A DNA stretch of 64,000 bases from Neostapfia colusana (lineage: Eukaryota; Streptophyta; Magnoliopsida; Poales; Poaceae), in NCBI GenBank assembly GCA_030760725.1, contig JASWHV010000010.1, positions 32,803,760 to 32,867,759 of the forward strand. Reading direction: 5' to 3'. A program made the position numbers and the translations under genes. The notes beneath the pieces are model-generated. The model did not search any database. It saw only the letters and a list, made by a program, of their open reading frames with translations, and was not told where the DNA came from. This document shows, piece after piece, positions 1 to 10,047 of the stretch (positions within the stretch are counted from its first letter, which is position 1; every line of letters starts with the position of its first letter).

Positions 1-949
1 TCTTGTATATCGGGGCTGTTCCCGTTACTAGCTCAATTGCAAATTCCACGTCATGGTCGGGAGGCATACCCGGCAACTCCTCCGGAAAAACATCTGGATA
101 TTCCCTGATAGTCCTGATTTCCTCCACTTTCACCTCCACTTGATTTAATTTAATGTCCCTCCTAGGCTCGTGTATTGTTATGAACTTTACTCTGGTACCA
201 CTGGGGTGAGTTAGTTCCACCGTTCTGGTCGAACAATGGATGACTCCTTTATGTTTGGTCAACCAATCCATACCCAAAATAATATCTATCCCTTGTGAAT
301 CTATCACTATGAGGTTAGCAGTAAATACTACCCCATTAATGTCTAGGCTCACTTTGGGACACACTTGTCTTGTCCTTATTTCTCCACCTGGAGAGTTTAC
401 GGCTAGCATATGGTTCATTTGTGTAGTTGCTAGGTCATACTTCTTAATAAACCCTTGAGCAATGAACGAGTGGGTAACACCAGAATCAAACAGCAGAGTT
501 GCAAGGTGTAAATTGGCAGGAAACTTACCAACTACCACGTCGGGTGCCTCTTGTGCTTCCTCCATAGTGACGTGGTTCACCCGTCCTCTCACTACATTCT
601 GCTGTTGTGGCGGCGCAGGCTTCTTCTTTGGGCATTTATGGGCGTAGTGCCCCACTTCACCACAGCTGAAACATTGCACCCCAATCTTAGGTGCTTGGCC
701 CTTGTTGTCTTGGGGTTGGTTTGGGGGTCCTTGTACTGCTGGTCGAGGTGGATATGCGGGGCGAGGCTGCTGCGCAAACTGACGTTGCAGCTGTGCTGGT
801 ACTGCGGGTGGCCTGTAGTTTGGGTTGTACCCTCTTGGTGCTGAATAGGGTACCGCAGCACGGCTCGTCTGCCCCGTAGGTTGCTGCATCATACGTGGGC
901 GGGTGTTGCTCCCTGAGGCCTGATGTGACCACCCCGCCTTCCTCTTATT
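1..949 (-). pseudogene. pol: T1 gag C-terminus, zinc knuckle, protease and start of RT (partial)
   Basis: This stays in the same frame as the upstream gag ORF, separated only by the TAG at 950-952. A glutamine/proline-rich linker leads to a CCHC zinc knuckle (CFSCGEVGHYAHKC) at about 636-675, which binds RNA in the capsid. About 60 codons later the aspartic protease motif DSGVTHSFI lies near 461-487 (the usual form is D-S/T-G-A) and the second protease motif ILGMDWL follows. The YPDVFPEELPGMPP segment near 70-110 is the typical linker before reverse transcriptase. No other stop or frameshift was seen down to base 1. The product would be the gag-pol polyprotein that builds virus-like particles. 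The ORF is cut by the window edge, and the TAG makes it a probable pseudogene. Confidence 0.85.
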
Positions 950-1699
950 CTAATTTTCCAGGGCCTTTAGCTTCCTTTCCACCACAAATGCTCTGTCCAC
1001 CATCTTTTGGAAGCTTTCATACTCATTTGAGGACATTGCACACTGCATCTCTGCGGTAAGTCCTTCCACGAAACAATCTTGTTTCTGCTCATCAGTCTCT
1101 ATGTCTCGTGGAGCATAACGGGATAGTTGAGTAAATTTAGTGAGGTATTCCCTCACCGTCATGTTTCCCTGCTGTAGTCCCAGAAACTCTTTCCTCTTGT
1201 TTTTGAGTTCACCTCTTGGGATGTAGTGGTTGCGGAAGCTACGCTTGAACTCTTCCCAAGTGATGTTCTCAGGGTCATGATGGGCGGCCACATAGGCGGT
1301 CCACCAATCAGCAGCAGGTCCCTGCAATTGATGAGAGGCAAACAGCACCCTCTCATACCCTTGGCATTGTATTATCCTCATCTTACTTTCAATGGTCTTC
1401 AGCCAATCATCTGCCTCCAGAGGTTCAGCAGCACTTGCAAACTTTGGGGGTTGAGTTCCTAGAAACTCACTCAACCTTGGTTGGCATGGTGCAGCTTGTG
1501 GAGGTGGAACTTGATGCAAGTTGGCCACCACTTGAGTCAAGTTCTGGATGAGCTGATTTTGATTCTCCAGCATTTGGTGTAGAGGATCAACTTCTTCACG
1601 GCGACCACCCCGGTCCTGGCCTCCAGAAAGATGAGGGTTGCATGCCTCATCATTGTTGTTGGCGGGGTTGGCAGCACGTCCTTTTCCTCTTCCGGCCAT
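950..1699 (-). CDS. gag: T1 gag (capsid, Retrotrans_gag domain)
   Basis: The 249-residue ORF starts MAGRGKGRA and has a charged/polar N-terminus, a short coiled-coil-like stretch (LENQNQLIQNLTQVVANL, residues 43-60) and then a Retrotrans_gag capsid domain at about 95-235 (landmarks ADDWLKTIE, ADWWTAY, WEEFKRSFRNHYIP, TVREYLTKFTQLSRYAP). These are the conserved helices of Ty3/gypsy capsids. The ATG at 1697-1699 has no competing upstream ATG in frame. A TAG at 950-952 ends it, but the same frame continues with the zinc knuckle and protease, so the stop is more likely a nonsense mutation than the natural gag end. An intact relative should read through here. Confidence 0.85.
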   Translation of the reverse strand: MAGRGKGRAANPANNNDEACNPHLSGGQDRGGRREEVDPLHQMLENQNQLIQNLTQVVANLHQVPPPQAAPCQPRLSEFLGTQPPKFASAAEPLEADDWLKTIESKMRIIQCQGYERVLFASHQLQGPAADWWTAYVAAHHDPENITWEEFKRSFRNHYIPRGELKNKRKEFLGLQQGNMTVREYLTKFTQLSRYAPRDIETDEQKQDCFVEGLTAEMQCAMSSNEYESFQKMVDRAFVVERKLKALEN

Positions 1700-2000
1700 C
1701 TGGCAGAATCAACAAATGTTAATTTGATACCATTTAGTATCATCCTACTACTTTCATTTGTTGGTACTTTGAGATGTTGAGGCTTTGTTAAAATTTTACG
1801 AGGGTTTATATCTCACACCAAATAAATGCACTATTATTTCCTGTGGGTTCACACACCAAAGCAAAACAATCTGAAGACGAGGCTGTGGACAATTGCTCAT
1901 GGCTTCCACAACTCACGTCACACACCAAGCATCATCACACCATTAACTACGTAACGACTCGACTACTCGACCTCTTGCTAGCTAGGGGAAATACTCTACA
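1700..2000 (-). other. T1 spacer between ORF0 and gag
   Basis: AT-richer, non-coding on both strands. It lies between the stop of the upstream ORF and the gag start. I see no motif beyond a few short A/T runs. Confidence 0.6.
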
Positions 2001-2780
2001 CTACTCGTCCTCTTGAGCTGGCTCCTCGGGATCTTCCTCCTCATTTCGGCTACCTTCTGACTCTGCTTTGGGTGGGGAGGCTGCTGGTGGAGAAGTGCGA
2101 CGACGCTTGATCGCTCGGCGATCCGGGGAGTCAGGAGTCCATGTATCATTCACGGTGACACACAGTTCATTCCCATCTCCTCTTTCTCTCGCCTTTAAGC
2201 AAGCTCGCAGCAACGCCTCCGTTTCCTTCAGGGTGTCTCGAACATCCTGAAGCTCTTGTTGACACTCCTGCAGTCGAGTGCTGAGCATAGCAGCATCCTC
2301 CAAGCACAAGTCCATGTGCTCATGGGAAGTCCCTTGCTGCACCGGTGGGTACTTGTACTCCGTGGTACCACTCTCACGTTGGAGGACATACATGTACTCA
2401 GTTTTGTCCATGTGGTGACGATAGATGTGACTCTGGCAGGTGATGGCCTCCCAGGTGACATCTTTCTCCGCGTCAACTTGTGTTGCTCGACAAGCTGGAG
2501 AATGGTGGATCTTCAGCAGCTGATTCTCGTGTATAATCCTCATCTCCGAACTCCATTCTTCCCTCTTCTCACGGATGGTCCTGGTGGAGTTATAGTGGAT
2601 GATTAGCTTGCCCGTATTGCCGGCGGCTTCGAGCATACGTCGAAGACGGCGCAACAAATCTCCTACTGCCAATCCGTAGGAAAGGTACATCACTGGACGA
2701 CTCTCCTCTCTTTCGGCAAGGGCCACTACGGGAACTCTCCCTCCTGTGGACTTACGAGTGGTGCGAATCATGCGAACCAT
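2001..2780 (-). CDS. T1 ORF0, extra ORF upstream of gag, function unknown
   Basis: An uninterrupted 259-codon ORF sits between the PBS and gag on the element's sense strand. The product is highly charged. Residues 1-90 are basic (MVRMIRTTRKSTGG, LLRRLRRMLEA). A leucine/glutamine-rich segment at about 155-200 (STRLQECQQELQDVRDTLKE) should form a coiled coil. The C-terminus has a nuclear-localisation-like RRAIKRRR patch followed by a very acidic tail (EEEDPEEPAQEDE). No enzyme motif is visible. An ORF in this position is known in rice RIRE3/RIRE8 (Tekay/Del lineage), where it is called ORF0. Full-length openness with no stop suggests a rather recent insertion. The alternative is a chance ORF in the leader, which 259 codons makes unlikely. 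Confidence 0.75.
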   Translation of the reverse strand: MVRMIRTTRKSTGGRVPVVALAEREESRPVMYLSYGLAVGDLLRRLRRMLEAAGNTGKLIIHYNSTRTIREKREEWSSEMRIIHENQLLKIHHSPACRATQVDAEKDVTWEAITCQSHIYRHHMDKTEYMYVLQRESGTTEYKYPPVQQGTSHEHMDLCLEDAAMLSTRLQECQQELQDVRDTLKETEALLRACLKARERGDGNELCVTVNDTWTPDSPDRRAIKRRRTSPPAASPPKAESEGSRNEEEDPEEPAQEDE

Positions 2781-2976
2781 CTAAAACAAAAGATTTTAAA
2801 ATTAGGTTAGATAAATTCTCAAACAAAAATCCTATTTTGAATGAAAGCTGGGGTAAGATGAAGAAAATGACTCCTTTAATAACACTTTTCCACCCACACC
2901 TTGAAAAATAGTTTTTAAGAAAAATAGGGCCCTTAAATACGTCCATTTCTACCTAGGTCCACGTTCCTACGGGCAA
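2781..2976 (-). other. T1 untranslated leader
   Basis: A-rich leader (plus-strand T-rich) between the PBS and ORF0; no coding signal seen. Confidence 0.6.
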
Positions 2977-2993
2977 CCTTGGCTCTGATACCA
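2977..2993 (-). other. T1 primer binding site (initiator tRNA-Met type)
   Basis: On the minus strand the sequence reads TGGTATCAGAGCCAAGG, the classic PBS complementary to the 3' end of plant initiator tRNA-Met. It starts five bases after the LTR end at 2999. It fixes the orientation of T1 and its LTR boundary. Confidence 0.95.
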
Positions 2994-2998
2994 CCTCC

Positions 2999-5900
2999 TG
3001 TCACACCCGGTTTTTCCGAAGAAACAACCAAGTGAATATCACATGTATGCCAGGATCATTTTCTCATACATGTGATGACAAATAGTGAAGCATCATTTAT
3101 TACAAGCCAGGTGTCGAATATAAATAAGTCTTACATCGCAAATGTCTCAATGGACACTAATGCTTCATCACTAGTAAATAAACTAGCAGCGGAATATTAT
3201 TCTTTAGGGCTCCATCACAGGCGTTACCCGGGGGTCTTCATGAACCTAAAAACCTTCCTCGGGTCCAAAATCTTGGTCATTATACACCACCTCATTATCT
3301 TGACCTGAGCAGCAATATAAACCAACAAATATGCAAGGTTGAGTACCAATGGTACTCAGCAAGTGTGGGAAAAATATATCATGCATGGCTAGAACAAGGA
3401 GAGGTTGAACTCATGGTTAAAGCACTACGCATTTAATACCTATCACCTTAGCTTATTAAGCACCTATATTACTACACAGGTGAAATGGTCAAATTCTCCC
3501 ATCCCATCATCATAATCCAATAACCATAACATCATTTCCAATGTTAAGCTCCCCGCTTAACTTCCAAAACCATCAATCCTCTAATCATGAATAAGTCCAG
3601 GCCGCTCTTAACCGTGAGCACGGCTGTCAAGACAGTTTTGACTCTGCAGAGTTTGTACCACTGTACCCACAAGTAGTGATTTCATCCCCCGTTGCCGGGT
3701 GGACTAAAAGAACCTCCATTATGCCAGTGGCTACGATCCACATTCACACTTCCCAGGTGTGCAGCCAGGAGATCACTACGAAGCCTTTTCAAAGGGATTC
3801 CCGACGAGCGTGGGCCCACTGAGGTTTCACCCCTAACAGCATATAAGAGGCTCCAACCCCGCTGCAGTGGCCCCCTCTTGAGCCTTGCGGTTCATATGGT
3901 AGTCCAGCTGACACCTACTCCCCGCACCATCCAACACACCCATACTACGCCGGGGATACACCTAATTAATTGGCCAAGCTGCCCCATCTCAGCATGTGGT
4001 TGGCACTGTAAAGCCGGGTTACATGCTCCATGAACCGGTCCTTAGGATCCAGGCAAGTGCTAAACACAAACCCAAGTCTCGTGCACCCAGCACACAACCA
4101 AAACATCCAACTTGCCTTGATCCCTACCTCTACATAACTCCCAATAGCTCATTCAAGAGTATGGTCTAATAAACTGATGATCTCATGTCCCAAATATCCC
4201 ATTCTAAGCATGGCTAAGCATATGCATGTAAATAAATGACATGTCAAAATGAATCCCAACCCAAGCTACAAGGAAACAAGGTAATGCAATTCTAGGGCAA
4301 CTTTCCTAGCATGGGTTTCATATTTCATTTGACAATGCAAATAATTCTATCTACACATCCTAGCATAGGATCAAAGTGGTCAAGGACACTTGCCTCCTTC
4401 TTGCTGCTCTTGAAATGGGTAGTCCTGATCTTGGAAAGGGATAACTTGCTCTTGAACAGGTTCTACTTCATAACATCACACATAGCAAAAGAAAAACAAC
4501 AATCATAAGACATAGTTCACACTTCTACTTCATACAAACCACACATTCATATTTATGAAATTCTTTACCATTATATGTGTTTTGGTTACTTTATGTGTGT
4601 TAAGTTGTGGCTTGCATGCACTTTTAACCATGTATATATGATTCCTACTTTTGTGTCCACATTTATACTTACATACTATTTATATGGGTTTCCAATAAAT
4701 TTCTTATATTCAACTACTACACCTCTTTACTACCAAGTATGTAAGAAAAGTATTTTTCTTCTCCATATGTGCCTTCACAATTTCTATCAACCCTAAACTG
4801 AATTCTTTGTATTTTAGAAACTCCATTTATCATTTACTAGTTGCTATATTTTCAGATTTATATTCCTATGCATAATTGTGTATTTTATTATGAAATTAGT
4901 AATACACATCACCTAAACAGTATAGGTTCTGGTCCTAAATAATTTAATAACATTATGACCTTGGCTTCTGATGTATACTATTTCATAATTATTTTCCCTA
5001 TTTTTCTATAGCTATTCTTTACTTAAAAATGTGTCCCTATACTAATAAATGTGAATAATAGATGAAACAGATTTATTTCAGCCCAAAAATATAATTTTAT
5101 CTCACTTCAAAGTTTTCTAAGTACTGAGAAAGTTTTTAATTAATTTTGACAATTATGTTTGTCCCCCTTTTTAATTTTTAAACACTAGTTACATATTCAA
5201 TTTTCTAAATTAAATACTAAACAGGGCTAAAATAATGAATTCACCCCATTACAGGGTCTATAATATTATTTTCATAATTTCCAGGGGTCTAGCTACACTT
5301 ATCAGAGGTGTTTTTCCTAATTTTTATTAAGTCCAGGGGCTAAAACTGATTTTTAAATGAATTTACATGATTTTCTGGAGTTCCAGGGGCTAGATCTGAA
5401 GTTTCCGGGGCTAGCTCTCAATTCCAGAGAACCCCAGGGGGTAGCACGTAAGAATTCCAGTCTTTATAACGCGGGGCTGACGTGGACCGTCCGATATTAA
5501 ACCGACGGCTGAGATTATAACATCGAACCGGTACGCGGGGATTTAAACCCTACCGTGCGATTTAAAATAAACGGCGCACAAGCGGCCACGTCGCTCTGAT
5601 CGAGCGCGGGCGGCGCTTCCGGCGGCGCACGGCGGCGGGAAGCGGCGATCTCGCCGGAAAGTTTCGGATCCTCGAAAATTCTGCCTAGAACTGTGATCTT
5701 ATGGCATAGATCGGTAGAGGGGAGGTCAGGGATCTCACCTCGGGGGTTTTCTTGAGCTCGGGGGTCCTGGAAAGTGATCGGCGGCGAGGTCCGAGGCAAA
5801 ACCACGGCGAAGCTCGTCGGCGCTGTGTTTACACCGTAAGTCTCCGAGTTTTCTACACCTGCAAAGCTCCCTGGAGGCAGGGATCAAGACCAGCGAGTTA

Positions 5901-6429
5901 GATCAGAGTTTCCGAGCTTAGATCGGCCAGAATTCACCGGCGAAGTCTCGGTGCTCACCGGAGTAAAAATCGGCGATCGCGTGGGAAAAACTGATCGGGG
6001 CTGGGGTTTTTATAGCCGGGGGAGGGCGGTGGGTCTGTTGTGATCGAGTTGGAGTCCTCTGGGACCAGAATTGGGGCGGCGGGACGCAGTTTCCGGGCGG
6101 TTAAGATCGCGCGCGCTCGGGGGAAAAGTCCGGGGTCGCGGGGGCTCAGGGTTAGGGATGACAGGTGGGTCCCACCCGTCTGTGAGAGGCAGCACGGCGC
6201 GCGCGGGGGCGGGCTGGCACAGGGATACTGGGCCGGCTGGCGGGTTTCGGCCCACTGGCCGGTTTTTTTCCCGTTTCTCTTTTTCTTTTTCCATTTCTTT
6301 TCTTTTTTGAGTATAATTTGAATTCCAGTTTGAATTTGAATTTTTGCAAAACATGCAACACGTCCAAAAATTTTTAAATTCCCCTCTGAACATGGTTTAG
6401 GGTTTTGAATCAAAATTTGGGGTGTTACA
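2999..6429 (-). repeat. T1 5' long terminal repeat, 3.4 kb
   Basis: Sense orientation runs from 6429 (TGTAACACCCC) to 2999 (GGGTGTGACA); TG...CA ends and the adjoining PBS define it. U3 is only about 420 bp (TATA at 6007-6014), so most of the LTR is R/U5. The section 3590-3960 carries a motif (ACTCTGCAGAGT, near 3640) also found in T2. Near 5280-5450 a short motif CCAGGGGCTA recurs about five times. The ORFs called on either strand inside it (for example 5515-5805 or 5955-6437) have no family features and are not genes. Confidence 0.92.
6007..6014 (-). promoter_or_regulatory. T1 LTR TATA box
   Basis: TATAAAAA on the minus strand, about 415 bp into the LTR, preceded by GC-rich U3. It is the only good TATA box in the expected position and orientation. 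Confidence 0.7.
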
Positions 6430-6453
6430 TACCCCATATCTCAGGTACCCACA
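6430..6453 (-). repeat. A1 3' LTR, terminal 24 bp only
   Basis: TACCCCATATCTCAGGTACC followed by CACA; other copies read CGACA. This is the start of the sense-strand LTR, the rest being beyond T1. It is followed by the polypurine-tract region (sense GGGCCCGGGGGCCAC, 6454-6468). Confidence 0.8.
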
Positions 6454-6944
6454 GTGGCCCCCGGGCCCATCTTGGGGGAGATAGCGAGCCCAAGGTGGGA
6501 CCTCCGTCTCTTCCGATCCGCGCACTTTCTCTAAGTCCCGACTTGGCCGCTGCCGGAGCTCGAACGGCCGCGGGGTCATGAGAGCGTGCGCTCACTTGAT
6601 GATTGCTTTTACTGCGGCGGTTCCCAAGGCTGCCACTTCTGCACGTTGCGGCGCTTTCTTCGGGAACCGCCGAAGGGCCTTGCCGGCTCATCTTCTTAGG
6701 AGACTGACTCCTTGCCCCCACCGCTCCAGTTAAGCAGCTTGGGCCCACCCGTCATCGGCACTCGGTCTAGGAACCGAAGCGGTTGCGGGTGCGGGGTATT
6801 CGAAGAGTTCCGAATCGCTTGGAACTGCACCGGGAAGCTTTTTAGAGGGGGTCTCACCCACATTGTAGCTTCCCTTCGCACTTCTCTGCGTTTCTTCTTG
6901 GACTCTTGCGCTTTTGCTTTCTTGCCTTTGAGCTCTCCCTTGCC
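6454..6944. other. A1 region between 3' LTR and antisense ORF
   Basis: About 490 bp that form the 5' leader of the antisense ORF. It is conserved in A3 (39143-39620) and A5 (50926-51416). It contains an 11-bp inverted repeat (separate entry) and no TATA box that I would trust. Confidence 0.6.
6615..6672. repeat. Conserved inverted repeat upstream of antisense ORF (A1)
   Basis: Arms CGGCGGTTCCC (6615-6625) and GGGAACCGCCG (6662-6672) are perfect complements around a 36-base loop. The same arms and the same 36-base spacing occur in A3 and A5. Confidence 0.8.
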
Positions 6945-8676
6945 ATGGCTTCCAACCCGCTGCCAGAGAAGAAACGCGCTCGATCTCCTCCAGCAACGGC
7001 GCCGGTGCCAAGTCGGGATTCTGGGGTGCCTGACACTCCCTCCGGTGGCGACTCGATGAGGCCACGGGCTGATGTGCTGGGGGAAGCCTCTGTGGCGTCC
7101 CCTGTTCCGCCAGTCCAAGCGACTGCGGAGCGGTCGTCGGAGACGGTAGCGGGCTCTAGAAATCCTACCCCCAGCTCGGAAGTCGGGGTTTAGAGCCCGC
7201 TGGAGTGTCCGCGCTTCCCGGCCTTCCCCGTCTTGCGGGGAATCTGTGCCGATGCGCTCGGAGCCAGGGGCAACTGCTGCGGCCCCCAGGCCAGCGCGGA
7301 CTTCTCCTGTTCCGGTGTGCCCGGACTCCGCGGCGGCGCCGTCTCTTCCTGCCGAGACGGCCACCGCGGCCCCCGAGCCAGCACAGGTTGATCCTGCACT
7401 AGGCGGCCTGGCTTCTTCTCCAGCACCGTCTTCCCCGGCTCGTCCCTCTCCTCAGGTCAAGGAGCCAGAAGCTGAAAAGAGCCCGGCTGGCTTGGCTGCC
7501 AGTGCCGCGGAGCCAGCTTCTCCTGATCGGCGTCTCGTCTCAGCGGCTGGCGCGTCGGCTCTTCCTGAGGACGAGGTAATGGAGGACGTCGGAGGGACTG
7601 CCCCAGCCTCTGTTGCTCCATTGCCTCTAGCGGACGCCTTCGCGCTTGCCGAGTCGAGCGTCCGGCAGGTCTTGGCTGCACTAGGACGCGAGCGGGAGGA
7701 GTATACGGTTGAACGGGACCGCCTCCTCACCTGGGGGAACCTTTTGCGGGAGAGGACCGCGAAGGTTAAGAGCGAGCTCGACTCCAGGCGGGAGTTGCTC
7801 GACTTCAGGGAAACGCTTGTCGACCGGATGAAGTGGGCTGTTGACCGCATGGACACCCAGTCGCGGCGGATCAACAGGGAGGCCCTGGAGGCTCACGCCC
7901 GGGCCGAAGAGAGCCTCTCTGCTGCTGTGGAAATACGGCAGCGGTTGGTGCGCCGCGAACTCGCCGTTGAGGAGCGGGAGCGTTCCGTGGCAGCTGAGGC
8001 AGAGAGGGTCGCCGCGCAGCTGGCTGCGGGCGAGTATGACCTCCGAGCTCGGATGGAGGAGCTGGAGATTCTGAAGGCAGACCTTGACTTGAGGGATGAA
8101 CAGGTCTCCCATGATCGCCGGGCGGTCTTGGACCGGGAGTTGACTGCCGGCTTCAAGGCCGCTGAGTTGGAGCGGCTAGCCGAGACTCTCCGCCTCCGGG
8201 AGAGTTCCCTGGCGGCCAAAGAGAAGGAATTCTCCGAGAGGAACCTGGAGGCTCTACGGGCGGCCCGCCGCGACGTGGAGGAGCTCTCAGCCCTACGGTC
8301 CTCCGAGGCCCTTGCGGTCTCAAGCTTCGTGGATCGAGCGGGGTCCGCCCTGATCCCTCTTGGTTTCAGTCCGGTGAGGGCCGCAACTCCCGCATTGCAG
8401 GTGGCAGAGGTGATCCCTGCATTGGAGTCGATCGGCGCCAAGCTGGACAGACTCGACTCGGTGGTTGCCAGCGAGCTTGAAGCCGAGGGCCACGGCTTAG
8501 CTTTAGAGGTCGCCTCGCATGTGCTGGCATGCTTCAAGAGCCGCGACCCCTCTTTCTCACTGGAGCCAGCAAGAGAGGGCCCAGCCGCGGAGCGGGAGGA
8601 AGCTGCCAGGGCTGAAGTCGAGGATGTGGCCGCCCTTGTAGCCGCAAGGTTCCGGCGAGAGCCGGGAGGTCCTTAG
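6945..8676 (+). pseudogene. A1 antisense extra ORF: coiled-coil protein, one frameshift
   Basis: ATG at 6945-6947 lies in a good plant context (CCATGG) and starts MASNPLPEKKRARSP; the stop is 8674-8676. Residues 1-190 are Pro/Ala/Ser-rich and look disordered, with a KKRAR nuclear-localisation-like patch. About residues 240-460 form a long coiled coil rich in Glu/Arg/Leu (LGREREEYTVERDRLL, EERERSVAAEAERVAAQLAA). Residues 465-577 form a conserved C-terminal block (LIPLGFSPVRA, VASHVLACFKSRDPSFSLEP). A fifth C in the run 7168-7172 breaks the frame (A5 has four C there); the downstream part is open from 7246. The strand is opposite to gag. Extra ORFs, sense or antisense, between pol and the 3' LTR are known in Tat elements; their function is not established. 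I see no enzyme motif. Confidence 0.8.
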
Positions 8677-10047
8677 GACTTGCTTCTCCCTTTTTTATCG
8701 AGTCTGTAGTCCAGCTCAAGGAGCCTTGCTTAATTTGACTCTCTTGGATACTTGTGTCTGTGATGCTTTTCCCTCCTTCTTGGCTTTGCCTGGCTGAGTC
8801 CTTAGCTCCGCAAGGTACTCAGAGGTCATTTCCAATCTCGGAGCTTTGCACAGACACCCCCCCGGGTCCTAACCGTGTTAGGGGCCCCTGGAGGTCTCCG
8901 AACCTCGCCCTATGGGGGGCTCCAAATCTGCCGGACACGTGGTGGGTCCGGAGCTCCTCCTCAAGAGACAGGAGCTCCTGTCATGTTGGACACGTAGGGC
9001 TTTCGGAGCCCTCCCGCTGAGGGGGGAGGTCCGGTTCCTGCCTGCCACGTGGCGAGCCCGGAGCCCTCCTCAAGGAAGGAGAGAGTTCTGGGCCTGCTGG
9101 ACACGCGGGGCCCCCAGGCCCTGCCCCTGCTGGAGGGGCGGGTCCCGGTCCTTCCAGTCCCAGGCCGGTGTAGCTGGTAGCTCCTTTCCCCCCGCTTCAT
9201 GCAGTCCCTGTTGCCGTAACCTGAAGGTCCTGCGCACAGGTAGAGGAAACGTAATTCTCCTCGGGGGGTCCTCCCCTCCTGTCTCCTAGTCTTATCCGTC
9301 TTATGGTCCTGGCCCGCTATACGGGGCTTGGGCAATTCTGTGCACGAGGCGCCGGAGCTCCGGCTCCCTCAGAGGTCCGGGTACGGCCGTCCGATCCCTA
9401 GTACCGGGCCATGCGCTGGGGAAGCAGAGTGCAAGCGCTTTGGGTTCATGACCAGGCAAAGCGGACGTACTCCCCTGGACCTCCGGAGAGCAGGATGCGC
9501 ATGCTTTGGGCTCTGGGCCGGCTAAGCTGGATACGCACCCTGGACCCCCATGCACAACGCTGGCCTTTCCTGGAGGTGACCAACTGACACCGCAACACCT
9601 GACTGGGGGAGGCCCGAGAGACTCACTCGGCCGTCGGCAGGTGCCTCAAGCGCAGCCGCCTTCGGGAGGATAGCAAATGCCGACTATGGATGAGCGCAGG
9701 AGAGGAGGAGCTAGACGTATGATGAACATACAGAGATAGTGCGATCATAAAAATTAATGCATAATTTAAATGAGCGCATGAGAAGGAGCTAAGTAGAACA
9801 GGTCTCTGTATTCACGCCCATAGGTGGAATTCTGGCTGTTTGTGGGGGCAATGTTCCGCCTCGTCTACAAGGGAAGCAAGACTCTACGCGCTTAGGGTCG
9901 GAACCAGGCTAAACTGGACGTAGTCCTGTACCGTCCCTTGAGACTTAGCTACCCCAAGCTCTGTTCCTAAGTTCTATGGGGTCTATTACAGAAGTGAATA
10001 ACCCTGTTCTACCGATGCTCAGTAAGTAGGACTTACAGTGTTGCTCC
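8677..10047 (-). other. A1 spacer between antisense ORF and integrase remnant
   Basis: Non-coding. It holds GGAGCTC/CACGTG-rich repeats (8925-9180), then a stretch conserved in all A elements and partly in Au and B elements, including an AT island (AATTAATGCATAATTTAAAT, about 9753-9772). The ORFs on both strands here are not conserved between copies. Confidence 0.65.
8925..9180 (-). repeat. Internal block resembling the LTR U3 G-box repeats (A1)
   Basis: About two degenerate units of roughly 115 bp, each with CACGTGG followed by GGTCCGGAGCTC-like sequence (8936-8945 and 9045-9055). Unit layout and orientation match the U3 repeats in the same element's LTR. Equivalent blocks lie near 27130-27310, 36980-37160 and 53400-53600, and a single unit at 14570-14660 in Au1. 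Confidence 0.6.

Larger units (their letters stand above)
1..6429 (-). mobile_element. T1: 5' part of a Tekay/Del-type Ty3/gypsy retrotransposon
   Basis: Reading the minus strand from 6429 one meets, in order, a 3.4 kb LTR beginning TGTAACACCCC and ending GGGTGTGACA, an initiator-Met PBS, an ORF upstream of gag, gag with a zinc knuckle, an aspartic protease and the first residues of reverse transcriptase. The rest of pol and the 3' LTR lie beyond position 1. Order, LTR length and PBS match the Tekay/Del lineage of plant Ty3/gypsy elements (rice RIRE3/RIRE8 are relatives with an extra ORF before gag). The LTR abuts a fragment of another LTR at 6430, so T1 inserted into the 3' LTR of element A1; the first five flanking bases are TACCC and the matching duplication would be off the left edge. 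Confidence 0.9.

Noticed and set aside
5515..6437. ORFs of 96-160 codons in the T1 LTR U3/R.
   Set aside because: Composition is explained by GC-rich leader and T-rich tract; no family similarity, and they lie across the TATA box.
7246..8676. Treating the A1 antisense ORF as a 476-codon gene starting at 7246.
   Set aside because: Comparison with A3 and A5 shows the real start is 6945 and that a single inserted C at 7168-7172 hides the N-terminus.
6945..8676. Host gene (a myosin- or kinesin-like coiled-coil protein).
   Set aside because: The same ORF occurs in at least four copies at the same position inside one retrotransposon form; similarity to host coiled coils would be compositional only.
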